A DNA stretch of 58,467 bases from Pseudonocardia sulfidoxydans NBRC 16205. GTDB lineage: Bacteria > Actinomycetota > Actinomycetes > Mycobacteriales > Pseudonocardiaceae. A program made the position numbers and the translations under genes. The stretch lies in the NCBI RefSeq assembly GCF_007989085.1, contig NZ_BJVJ01000040.1, forward strand, positions 1 to 58,467. The letters run 5' to 3'. Under the pieces are notes generated by a model, which did no database searches, was not told the origin of the DNA, and was given only the letters and a program-made list of their open reading frames with translations. This document shows, in pieces, positions 6,621 to 14,775 of this stretch (position 1 is its first letter; each line of letters opens with the position of its first letter).

Positions 6621-9572
6621 CTATGCCTTGCTGACCGTGGCTTCGTCTGCGTGATCCTTGCTCTCGACGGTCCACTGGATGACGTCGCGTCTCCGTGGGG
6701 TGGCCGAGGACGGGGTGGCGAACGAGAGCAGCGGGACCAGGCTCTCCGCGGTGAGCGGGCCGACCTTGTGACCTAGGTTGTCCTCGGCGCGGTCGTCGGC
6801 GAGGTAGACGAGCAATACGCCACGTCCTGGTGCACCGTCGAGCTCGGCTACGTCCCTTCCGTGCGCGATGGGTAGCAGCGCGGTCGCGTGCTTGCGGTCG
6901 GAGCCGACGAAGTCGAGCCGGTCCGCGCGCCGCCGGCGAGTCACGACGGGCGAGGCACCCAGCCCGGGCACCTCGAGGGTGTCGCCTGCCTTGGCTGGCT
7001 GGTGCCAGGCGATGACCCATTCGGTGATGCGTGCGTCTGCGGTCGCGGTGGCCAGGAAGTTCTTGAGCGGTGTGACGACGTCTCGGTAGTCGGGATGCCA
7101 GGCGTAGCTGGAGATGAGGCGGAGGAACTCCGCACCGGGCACGAGGCCGACTTTGAACTGCTCGGTGCCGGATCGGCCGTCGTCGAGTGTGTACCCGAGC
7201 TTGAGGTGGCGGGTGGCGTGCTGGAGCAGCGGGACGGCGACGTCGGTCAGGTTGCGGACGTTCGCCGAGGCGCCGCGGTCGGGCACGCCGTACCGGTCCT
7301 GGAACCGCCCACCCGTCGCCTTCGAGGTGATCTTCGCGTTCCACATCTTGTTGCGGGCGGTGGGGCGAAGCCACGGAAGGTGCTGCGACACGAGCAGCGG
7401 GAGTTGGCGTGGTTCGAGCAGTGGCATCCCGGCCTCGTCGAAGCCGTGGTACTGCCGGACCTCGTCTCGGAACGCCTCCTCGTCGAGTAGCAGCGCCTCG
7501 AACGCGTCGTGGAGGTCTACGACCTCGTCACGCCGAATGTAGAGCCGGACGAGGTCCTGGTAGCCGGGGCGGAAGCCGAACCAGCGTCCGGCCTGCATCA
7601 ACGTGTCGGCCTGGCCGGGTTTGCGGCGGAAGTAGGAGGTCGTGAGTCCCTCGACGGTGAATCCTCGGCTGAGCTGGGTGCCGCCGATGAGGATGCGCCA
7701 GACCTGGTCGGTCTCGAAGTCGAGCTTCTTCTGCTGGGCCTTGACCTGGGCGTCGGAGTTGACGATCAGGATCGGGTCGCCGTCGACGGTGATCTGCGCC
7801 AGCGCCGTCCCGATGAACGGGGCGAGCTCGGCGAAGCTCTTCGGGATCGCCGAAAGCCCGGCCCGGGCCCGCATGACCGGGAGCAAGTCCGCGTCGAAGA
7901 GGCGCTCGAGGCGACGCATTCCTCCCTCGGTCGAGGTGAACCGCGAGCGGTTCCAGATGGCCCGGACATCCTCTGCGGTGTCTCCGTGATCGGCCCGCCT
8001 GACGGACTCGTGGACCAACATCGTGTGGTGATGGAACGGTTTCGCGCCGCGGGCCTCCCGGAACTTCTTGACCGCGCCAGCGAGTACCCAAGCGTCGAGG
8101 GCCTCCTGGAGCTCGTCGTCTCGTCGGGCCGGGTCGGTGTCGCGGTCGCCGGCGAGGGCTCGCACATGTGCGAGTTCGTTGGAGGTGCTGACGTCCCGGG
8201 GTTCGCCGGCCGCGAACTTGTCGAGATCGTGGAACTCTCGGACGCCCATGTAGCCGGGAGGGCGGTGAAGGGCCAGGACGAAGTCGCCCGGGAACAGGTC
8301 ACGCTCGTCGTCGGGGTCGATGAGGACGTTCGCGAACGGGGTGGCGGTGTAGCCGACGTACTGCGCACGAGGACAGACCTGCAACAGCTCGGTGATGAGC
8401 CTGTTGATCGTCTTCCGCTCACGATCCTTGGCCGAGTCCCCCTTCCACCGTGCCGGGTTGGTCGTGTCGACTGACGCCAGATCCGACTCGTCGTCGATGA
8501 TCAACACCGGAAGTTGTGCGAGGTCGCCCTTGTGCGGCTTCAGGTCCGCGAGCAGCTTCTCCAGGGGAGCACGGTTTTTCTTGATGACCGCGACGTAGGC
8601 GTCGGAGTTGAACAGGTTGACCGGGTCGTTCAGCGCTGCCCGTTTGTCGGTCTTGAAGAAGCGCAGCTTGGTCAGGCCCTGGGGCAGACGCTTGTAATCG
8701 CTTCGATGTGTGGTGACGCGGTCGATGTGGACGACGCCGGGTTGGTCAAGGGCTGCTCCGTGGCGGACGAACTCGTCCGCCAGCCACTTGTCGTCCTGCT
8801 GGTAGTCGAGTTCCTTGGCGACCTTCGGGTCGTCGGGGTCCTGTCCGCGCAGGATGTTTTCGCGGCCGATCAGCTCCATGTCCATCCGGCGCTGGGTCTG
8901 GGCACGCAGGATCTCGATGGTCCCGGTCAGAACGACGACGAGTCGGAAGCCGGCGTCGACCGCCTTGGCGGCGACGCCGGTGAAGTTCGCGGTCTTGCCG
9001 CTCTGGACGTAGCCGACGACGAGGCCCTTGGTCTGCTTGACATCGGCACGGGTGGGGTCGCTGAGACGCTCGACGACCTCTGTCGTCGTCTGGTCGAGCG
9101 AGGCGATGGACGAGGCCGACCACCGCTTCACATCGCGCAGGTACGACTCGTAGTCGACCCAGTACACGTTCGACCGAGTCGAACGCGCGGTCGCGTACCA
9201 GGGCTGGAAGACCCTCGAGATGACCGTGGCCGGCGAGTCGAAGACGGGGAAATGCTTACCGAACATCGCAGCCAGCTCAGGTGACAGCGCGAGGGCCTCG
9301 TAGACCTGCGAGCGGCGGTCCTCGGACTGCGGGGCGCTCGCCCAGTCCGGGCTGCCGTCCGCGTCCCATTTGGCGAGCGTGAGCCGAGTCTGCGTATGCG
9401 CGGGGTCGTCGTCGGCGGCGCGCTCGATGAACTCGCCCAATGCCGCCGCGTCTACGACGGTTCCCGACAGCATGCCGAGCAGCGGCAGGAGCGGTGTCGG
9501 ACGTTGCTGGGCCAGTGCGAGGAACGCGTTCCGCAACGCGTCACCCCAGAGCGGCCGCTCGTATCCGGTCAC
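6621..9572 (-). CDS. Z1-domain superfamily 2 helicase-like ATPase
   Basis: A 983-residue P-loop protein with the Z1 domain architecture. Walker A is GYVQSGKT (187-194). Walker B/DEAD-like is LIIDDESD (357-364). Motif III-like is YVGYTATPFANV (405-416). The Z1 signature follows at 630-668 with GGTQLSRGFTVEGL and QAGRWFGFR, the arginine finger motif. Such proteins occur in restriction-modification operons beside MutL/MORC-like ATPases, Vsr and C5 methyltransferases, and are thought to translocate on or remodel DNA. GTG start at 9572 with AAGGAG 6 nt upstream; an out-of-frame ATG lies next to it. It is 65 bp downstream of the ATPase gene, hence probably co-transcribed. Confidence 0.88.
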   Translation of the reverse strand: MTGYERPLWGDALRNAFLALAQQRPTPLLPLLGMLSGTVVDAAALGEFIERAADDDPAHTQTRLTLAKWDADGSPDWASAPQSEDRRSQVYEALALSPELAAMFGKHFPVFDSPATVISRVFQPWYATARSTRSNVYWVDYESYLRDVKRWSASSIASLDQTTTEVVERLSDPTRADVKQTKGLVVGYVQSGKTANFTGVAAKAVDAGFRLVVVLTGTIEILRAQTQRRMDMELIGRENILRGQDPDDPKVAKELDYQQDDKWLADEFVRHGAALDQPGVVHIDRVTTHRSDYKRLPQGLTKLRFFKTDKRAALNDPVNLFNSDAYVAVIKKNRAPLEKLLADLKPHKGDLAQLPVLIIDDESDLASVDTTNPARWKGDSAKDRERKTINRLITELLQVCPRAQYVGYTATPFANVLIDPDDERDLFPGDFVLALHRPPGYMGVREFHDLDKFAAGEPRDVSTSNELAHVRALAGDRDTDPARRDDELQEALDAWVLAGAVKKFREARGAKPFHHHTMLVHESVRRADHGDTAEDVRAIWNRSRFTSTEGGMRRLERLFDADLLPVMRARAGLSAIPKSFAELAPFIGTALAQITVDGDPILIVNSDAQVKAQQKKLDFETDQVWRILIGGTQLSRGFTVEGLTTSYFRRKPGQADTLMQAGRWFGFRPGYQDLVRLYIRRDEVVDLHDAFEALLLDEEAFRDEVRQYHGFDEAGMPLLEPRQLPLLVSQHLPWLRPTARNKMWNAKITSKATGGRFQDRYGVPDRGASANVRNLTDVAVPLLQHATRHLKLGYTLDDGRSGTEQFKVGLVPGAEFLRLISSYAWHPDYRDVVTPLKNFLATATADARITEWVIAWHQPAKAGDTLEVPGLGASPVVTRRRRADRLDFVGSDRKHATALLPIAHGRDVAELDGAPGRGVLLVYLADDRAEDNLGHKVGPLTAESLVPLLSFATPSSATPRRRDVIQWTVESKDHADEATVSKA

Positions 9573-9637
9573 TCATCGCTCCTTGCTCTTGGCGATCGTT
9601 CGCTACTGGTCGGCGGGCCGCTCACGGGCCCGATGGG

Positions 9638-11134
9638 CTATCCGCCTCGGTTGATCGTCTCGGTCAGGACCGCGGCTCCGAGCACGCTCTTCCACAGGGC
9701 CAGGTCGTCCTTCTTGCTGGAACCGAGCGCCTGGCCTTCGAACAGCTCGTGGGTGAGCAGGTACATGAGCGCCTTCAAGAACGGGGCATCATTGAGGCTG
9801 CCCCCGCCTGGGGCGAACAGGTGGCGATACCGGGTGTTCAACAGCAGCGTCTTCGTACGCAGGTTCACATCGAAGAACTCCCCGACCGGCAATCGTCGCC
9901 AGAGCACGTTGACCGGATCACCGCTGATGAACGTGAGTTCGCTGCCGATGCGGCGCCGCAGTTCCGGTGCGAATCCTCGCTCGGGGCGAATCGCCGGCTT
10001 CCGGCGTCGTTTCCGCTTGTTGGCGGTGGTGAAGATGGACTCGGCGTCCTCGAGGTACTGAGCGAACGTCGTGCCGTCGTCCGCGGTCGCGGCGCCGAGC
10101 GCGTCGTGGAACGTCGGCTCGAACTTCAGGCCACTCTTCTCGGGGTTCATCGTGAGCAACTTCCCGATCGAGTCGTCGTCGACGACGACTCGAGCGAGCT
10201 GGCGCGCCGGTGCGGGGTTGGCGGTGTCCGCCCAGCCGCCGACCTGCAGTAGCCGGTCGTTGCGGTAGATGTAGAAGCCCTGGAGCTGCCCGCCGGGCTT
10301 GTCCCCGATCCGGAACCCGGTCTTGTCGGTCTTGGCTGGCCAGATGTGGCAGGTCAGCTTGATCTTCGTGTGTGCGCTCTGCGTGAAGAGTGCCTTCGGG
10401 TAGTCGGGGTGACCGGACCGTGCGTAGCTGAACGGGTCGATGGGGAGAACGGGCACCCCGGGACTCGTCGAGCCTGCGGCAACGTCGTCGACGACTATGT
10501 CGATCTGCAGGCGGCCCGCCGCGAGGAGCCGGTGGAACGTCACGCCGAGGTGCGCCCGGAGCGCGGACTCCCGAAGGGCCAACCACTCGCGCGCCTCCTC
10601 CGCATTCCGACCGCGGTAGGCGTTCCTGATCTCTGACCACACGACGGTGGTTCCCTGGACGCCGCCCACGACCTTGCGTCTCGCGGTCGCTTGGCGTGCG
10701 GCGACGGTCTTCGCCAGCACCTCGCAGGTGAAGTCCTTCGAGAAGTCCGCTCGGCGGATCCGGCGACCGACCGGCTCTGCCGCCTGCTGCCTCGACCAGA
10801 CGGTGAGGACGTCGCAGTGCCCGAAAGACGCCGCCTTGAGGCCCATCCCGAAGTGCCCGAGGTCCGCCTCGTCGTACTCGCGCTGGTGGCCGATGGTCAT
10901 CGCGGCGTTGACCGTCTCGGAGTTCATCCCACCGCCGTCGTCGACAACCTCGACCTGCACCAGCCGGTCGAGGTCGGTCAGCAGGCGGATGGACACGCGC
11001 GTCGCGTCGGCGTCGACGCTGTTGTCGACGAGGTCGGCGATCGCGGACTCGAGGGTGTGGTTCGCGCCAAGGCTCCGCACCAGACCTGCGTCCGGGGCGA
11101 GGACGATGCGATCGACGACGTCACTCGCGGCCAT
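9638..11134 (-). CDS. GHKL ATPase of the MORC/MutL-like type found in restriction systems
   Basis: A 498-residue protein with the HSP90/MutL ATP-binding fold at its N-terminus: the N-box with Glu29 and Asn38 (ESAIADLVDNSVDADAT), the G1 box VVDDGGGM (63-70) and the G2 box LGHFGMGLKAASF (92-104). The remainder lacks a histidine-kinase dimerisation domain and resembles the transducer-containing MORC/MutL branch. ATG at 11134, preceded by GGAGG at 8 nt, gives MAASDVVDRIVL; upstream in-frame codons lack coding character. It probably couples ATP-driven dimerisation to DNA sensing in the R-M island together with the Z1 protein. The link to MORC rests on family knowledge, not on anything measured here. 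Confidence 0.85.
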   Translation of the reverse strand: MAASDVVDRIVLAPDAGLVRSLGANHTLESAIADLVDNSVDADATRVSIRLLTDLDRLVQVEVVDDGGGMNSETVNAAMTIGHQREYDEADLGHFGMGLKAASFGHCDVLTVWSRQQAAEPVGRRIRRADFSKDFTCEVLAKTVAARQATARRKVVGGVQGTTVVWSEIRNAYRGRNAEEAREWLALRESALRAHLGVTFHRLLAAGRLQIDIVVDDVAAGSTSPGVPVLPIDPFSYARSGHPDYPKALFTQSAHTKIKLTCHIWPAKTDKTGFRIGDKPGGQLQGFYIYRNDRLLQVGGWADTANPAPARQLARVVVDDDSIGKLLTMNPEKSGLKFEPTFHDALGAATADDGTTFAQYLEDAESIFTTANKRKRRRKPAIRPERGFAPELRRRIGSELTFISGDPVNVLWRRLPVGEFFDVNLRTKTLLLNTRYRHLFAPGGGSLNDAPFLKALMYLLTHELFEGQALGSSKKDDLALWKSVLGAAVLTETINRGG

Positions 11135-11330
11135 ATCTCGCGCCTCCGTTCCAGCGGCTACGCAGGGCGAGTGCGGGGGCCAGCTTGAGCATCGTGGGCA
11201 TAAAGGATATCGGACGATGAGGCTCGGACTGTGCGGTAGGAAACGAATCACGCTGAGTCGTCGTGAGGCCGGAGGGCTCATCAGAACCCACCGCATCTGG
11301 AGGCGCGGGCTCCCGGGACCGCCGCGTTGC

Positions 11331-12431
11331 TCAGCCCAGGTGCTTGCGGATGTGTCCCGCGATGGCTGCTGCCAGTCCGACGGGGACTGCGTTGCCGATC
11401 TGCTTGGCTATCTGGATCTTGGAGCCGCACCAGGCGAAGGTGTCGGGGAACTCCTGCAGCAGGGCGGCCTCGAGGTGGGTGATGACCCGGTTCACCCGCC
11501 GCCGAGGATTGTCAGTCTCCCATTGGGGGTGGAGGTACTGGCCCTTCTCGGGCTTGAAGAACTCAGTGCGGATGGTCAAGGAGGGATGGTCCCATCGCAT
11601 GCGGCCCATGACGTCGGTGGTGCCGGTCTTCTTCTCCCGCCAGCACCGCGGCAACAGCTCGTCGGGCAGGTCGAACCGGCCACCACCGGGTGGGATGCAG
11701 TCGTAGCGCAGCAGCGAGGTCTCACGGGGATTGCGCCCGAAGTGCAGGTCCAACCACTTAAACTCGCCAGGCACGACTCGGCCGAAGTACTCGGTCTTGG
11801 TGTCGGGGAGCTCGGTGGTGTCGGGGCGCTCGGGCAGCGCGCTGATCGCATCGCGGACGGTGCGCCACGGCTTCTTCTTGTCGAGGGTCGGAAGCTTGGA
11901 GTGCGTGGCCTCGGGGTGCGGGATCTTCCCGATGCGCGACCCGATCACGATGGTCCGGGTTCGACGCTGGGGGACGCCGTAGTCGGCCGCGAGCAGCAGC
12001 CCGTGGGTGAGCTCGTAATCCTTGATCATGCCGTGGTCGGCTTCGTCGCGCAGGAGCTGGAACTCGGCGCTTTTGTGGAACCGATCGACGTTCTCGATCA
12101 CGAAGACCTGCGGGCGGGCGACCTGGACGAAGCGCAGGTACTGCTTCCACAGCTGGTTGCGGGGGTCGTCGACGTCCTTGCTGCCGAGGTTGGAGAAGCC
12201 CTGGCAGGGTGGGCCGCCGATGACGACGTCGGCTTCGGGGATCGCGTCGTCGGAGACCTCGGCGATGTCGCCCCAGTAGGTGTGGTCCTCGCCGTAGTTC
12301 GCGGCGTAGGTGGCGGCGGCGTGCAGGTCGTGCTCGACGGCGAGGACGGGTTCGAAGCCGTGGCGGGTGAACCCCGTCGTCATCCCGCCGCACCCGGCGA
12401 ACAAGTCGACGAGGGTCGGGTTCTGGGCCAC
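11331..12431 (-). CDS. DNA (cytosine-5) methyltransferase
   Basis: A type II C5 methyltransferase of 366 aa. Motif I is DLFAGCGG (9-16). Motif IV with the catalytic Cys76 is GGPPCQGFS. Motif VI is IENVD (112-116), motif VIII is QRRTRTIVIG (155-164), and motif X near the C-terminus is QIGNAVPVGLA. It most likely modifies the site cut by the NaeI-like enzyme. I chose GTG 12431, which starts MAQNPTLVDLFAG, because a TAACAT -10 box lies exactly 7 nt upstream. A longer frame to ATG 12584 would overlap the divergent vsr gene and add a non-conserved leader. First gene of the dcm-ATPase-Z1-HNH series. Confidence 0.92.
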   Translation of the reverse strand: MAQNPTLVDLFAGCGGMTTGFTRHGFEPVLAVEHDLHAAATYAANYGEDHTYWGDIAEVSDDAIPEADVVIGGPPCQGFSNLGSKDVDDPRNQLWKQYLRFVQVARPQVFVIENVDRFHKSAEFQLLRDEADHGMIKDYELTHGLLLAADYGVPQRRTRTIVIGSRIGKIPHPEATHSKLPTLDKKKPWRTVRDAISALPERPDTTELPDTKTEYFGRVVPGEFKWLDLHFGRNPRETSLLRYDCIPPGGGRFDLPDELLPRCWREKKTGTTDVMGRMRWDHPSLTIRTEFFKPEKGQYLHPQWETDNPRRRVNRVITHLEAALLQEFPDTFAWCGSKIQIAKQIGNAVPVGLAAAIAGHIRKHLG

Positions 12432-12522
12432 GTAGGTGATGTTATGCGCGAGCTCTGACGATTCCGCGGCGGCACGCCAGGCAGCGCGCCCGTTGCGCCG
12501 GCCGGCCCTAGACTCGCCGTTC
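12432..12522. promoter_or_regulatory. Divergent dcm/vsr promoter region, both genes apparently leaderless
   Basis: This 91-bp spacer carries two outward -10 boxes. TAACAT (12444-12439, minus) is followed by 7 nt and the dcm GTG. TAGACT (12509-12514, plus) is followed by 8 nt and the vsr GTG. Neither start has a Shine-Dalgarno sequence. No good TTGACA-like -35 box is visible for either. The arrangement places control of methylation and repair in a single short region. Confidence 0.5.
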
Positions 12523-13002
12523 GTGGACGCGGAGCGGTCGTGGGCGTCCTCGCCGGGTGTGCGGGCGAGCATGCGCTCGAACAAGGGGCGGGATACCCGT
12601 CCGGAGTTGGCGCTGCGGTCGGCGGTGCACGCGTTGGGGCTGCGCTACCGCGTCGGGGCTCGCCCGCTGCCGCGGCTGCGCCGCACCGCGGATCTGGTGT
12701 TCACCCGGGCCCGGGTGGCGGTCTTCCTCGACGGCTGCTTCTGGCACGGCTGCCCCGAACACCACACCGTTGCGGTGACGAACTCGGGGTTCTGGGCGGA
12801 GAAGGTCGCGACGAACCGTCGGCGTGACCGTGACACCGACGAACGGCTCCGCGAGGCGGGTTGGGTGGTGCTGCGGGTGTGGGAGCACGAGGACCCGGTC
12901 GAGGCCGCCCGTCGGGTCGAAGCGGTTTTCCGTGAACGCCGCGCCGGAGAGCGGGGTGCGCACCTCGACGACGCCAACCCCATGCGGGTGCGCGCGACCT
13001 GA
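12523..13002 (+). CDS. vsr: Very short patch repair (Vsr) endonuclease
   Basis: Vsr nicks DNA next to T:G mismatches made by deamination of 5-methylcytosine, limiting mutation caused by a C5 methyltransferase. The 159-residue product has the family pattern: MRSNKGRDTRPELALRSAV (about 17-35), RTADLVF with Asp57, and FLDGCFWHGCPEHH with the zinc/active-site Cys and His (68-81), then VVLRVWEHE. GTG 12523 starts it just before the conserved SWASSPGVRASM and avoids overlap with dcm. It is divergent from the methyltransferase gene. In NaeI-type systems it would protect a specific methylated site. Confidence 0.92.
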   Translation: MDAERSWASSPGVRASMRSNKGRDTRPELALRSAVHALGLRYRVGARPLPRLRRTADLVFTRARVAVFLDGCFWHGCPEHHTVAVTNSGFWAEKVATNRRRDRDTDERLREAGWVVLRVWEHEDPVEAARRVEAVFRERRAGERGAHLDDANPMRVRAT

Positions 13003-13152
13003 ACGCTCGCAACTCGAGGACGACGAGGTCCTCCGGGACCTGTTGTCGACGCGGTGCGACGGCCTGCGAGCCGTCATGTTGACGGCCAAGCTCGGAATTG
13101 CGAACGCGCTAGCAGAAGTCCCTGAGGTGCGCGGGTGCCCCCACCCAAAGAC

Positions 13153-13875
13153 CTAAGGCGTCTCGGGCGGATCCGGATCGAGACGATGGTGGGTCCGAGT
13201 CCCGCCGACGTCTTCGATGAACTCCCCGACGTACTGCTCGGCCGATTCGATTGCCCACCGCGCGCAGCCTGCCGACAGTGCGACGTGGGGGAACCACGAT
13301 GCTGGAACACCCTCGAAGATCCGGTTGTCGGAGTACCGCGTTCGCAGCGTCTCCAGGGACTTCTTCGGCGCGGGGGCGCCGCCGACCAGAGTCTTCGGCT
13401 TGAAGTGGACGAGCCAGTTCCTAAGCTCGATCAGCAGCTTTACGTCCTCATTCGGCCGGCGGCCGTCGTCGCCAGCGGCCCCCGTGGCGAAGATTCGGGC
13501 CATCCGGTACTTGGTCAAGACCGACGCGGTTTCGTGGTGCGCCTTCCAGTAGCCCGTCATGGACGCCACGGTCCGCTCGGACAGCCCGTTATGCGCTCCG
13601 TCTGCAATCTCGGGATCGGCAGCGTCGGCGTAGATCTCATTGATGTAGGCCTCGAGGAAGCCGTGGGCTGCGGCGATCGCCGCGTCGACGTATGCCCACT
13701 GCTGCCAGTACGGGCGCGCCTCGCCGATATGGTCGGCCTCGAAGTCGGCAGCGAGCCGAGCGAAGTGGTGCGCAGCCCAACGGTGCTGCGTCGAGTTGTA
13801 CGACCTGACGCCGGCTATCCCCCCGGCCACGACTGTGCCGAGCGCAGCTCCCGCCTTAGCGTGCACGTGGGTCAC
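13153..13875 (-). CDS. Helical protein with a HEPN-like RNxxxH motif, unknown function
   Basis: A 240-residue, mostly helical protein that I do not recognise as a named family. Near residue 152 it reads LLIELRNWLVHFKP, a helix carrying R-N-x3-H, the arrangement seen in the active site of HEPN RNases. The upstream stretch (AAIAAAHGFLEAYINEIY) would form another helix of such a bundle. The N-terminus has a short glycine-rich hydrophobic piece (GTVVAGGIAG). GTG 13875 was chosen because the protein-like sequence begins there and GGAAAGG lies 9 nt upstream; a longer frame to 14103 looks non-coding. It sits beside the R-M island and may be a defence accessory. Confidence 0.6.
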   Translation of the reverse strand: MTHVHAKAGAALGTVVAGGIAGVRSYNSTQHRWAAHHFARLAADFEADHIGEARPYWQQWAYVDAAIAAAHGFLEAYINEIYADAADPEIADGAHNGLSERTVASMTGYWKAHHETASVLTKYRMARIFATGAAGDDGRRPNEDVKLLIELRNWLVHFKPKTLVGGAPAPKKSLETLRTRYSDNRIFEGVPASWFPHVALSAGCARWAIESAEQYVGEFIEDVGGTRTHHRLDPDPPETP

Positions 13876-14775
13876 GCGGCATAACCTTTCCACAAGTCCG
13901 AGCAACGGGCCTGACCTTGCCGCGGCGTGGCCCGCGCCGGACGCAATCGAACCGAGTGACCGGTCAGCCACGCGCCCGCCGCGGCACTCCCGTGCTGCGC
14001 GGCAAATGTCGAGCAGCTCCCCGATCCGGGTTCCTCCGCACGACCGCGATCCAGAAGGGCTCCGCCGGGCACGCGAAGATGGAGGCGGCGTTTCGCGTTG
14101 CAAGCATCCCGCGACACGTTGGCCGGCATTTCGATCAGCTACCGCCCGGCGTCTGCTCGGCGATCGTCGGGGGGTGTCGGCGGATGCTGGTTTGGTCGGT
14201 TCCGTTCAAGCCCCGGCGAGGTCCCTGGGGTCACGCGCGCTCCGCTCGTTGGACGAGTCGTGAGCGACCACCCCGATCCGGCGCCGCCGGTCCCGGCGGT
14301 AACCACCCGATCACGCTGGATGCTCGCCCGCCGGCCTGAGCGAGGAACGGGTCGCCTGCTACATCGCGGCCCAACGACTTCATCTCGACGGCGAGCCGGT
14401 CACCCGCCTCGACTCGCCCGCCCCGCCGGGAAGCCGGATCGTCGTCATCGGCTCCTGAACCGGCCCTAGCGAACCGGCGTTGACACGATGCCGTCAACGG
14501 ATCCCGACGCTGGCGCCCCGCAGCCGAGATGCCGGGCCGCGAGCGGAGCGGTCCGGGACGTGCTCGTCGACGCCCGGCCCGGCTCGTCGGCTCGGCTCGC
14601 GTTGGCTGCCCGCGTCAGAAGTCACGTCGTTGGTGAGACCGAACGGCGGTGCTGGGATGGCGTCATTGCTGTGGCATCATCGCCAGCGGCCGCGTAGGTG
14701 GTCAGCGCACCAAACTGCGGGCGGCCTCATCGCCGAGCAGGGGTTTGCCGGTAGATGATCGTGTGACGTCGCGAG
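13876..14775. other. Gene-poor stretch with scraps of coding sequence
   Basis: No complete conserved gene is visible in these 900 bp. One plus-strand scrap, about 14336-14458, reads LSEERVACYIAAQRLHLDG and ends IVVIGS before TGA. It has coding character but no start codon, so it looks like the 3' end of a lost gene. The possible small frame at 14488-14697 is listed separately. The rest shows nothing I can support. Confidence 0.4.
14488..14697 (+). CDS. Possible small protein (69 aa)
   Basis: An ATG at 14488 opens a 69-residue frame (MPSTDPDAGAPQPRC ... RCWDGVIAVASSPAAA) 29 bp after the stop of the gene scrap at 14336-14458 and on the same strand. Its composition is acceptable for coding, with two helices implied in the middle, but there is no motif and only weak ribosome-site evidence. 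It may be part of the same decayed unit. Confidence 0.25.
   Translation: MPSTDPDAGAPQPRCRAASGAVRDVLVDARPGSSARLALAARVRSHVVGETERRCWDGVIAVASSPAAA

Noticed and set aside
10647..12458. Plus-strand 603-codon open frame opposite the ATPase and methylase genes
   Set aside because: It is the antisense of two genes with complete motif sets; its own product has no motif and exists because GC-rich DNA has few stops.
13007..13156. Plus-strand open piece after vsr (EDDEVLRDLLSTRCDGLRAV ...)
   Set aside because: It looks mildly coding but has no start codon of its own and no ribosome site; I could not separate it from chance.
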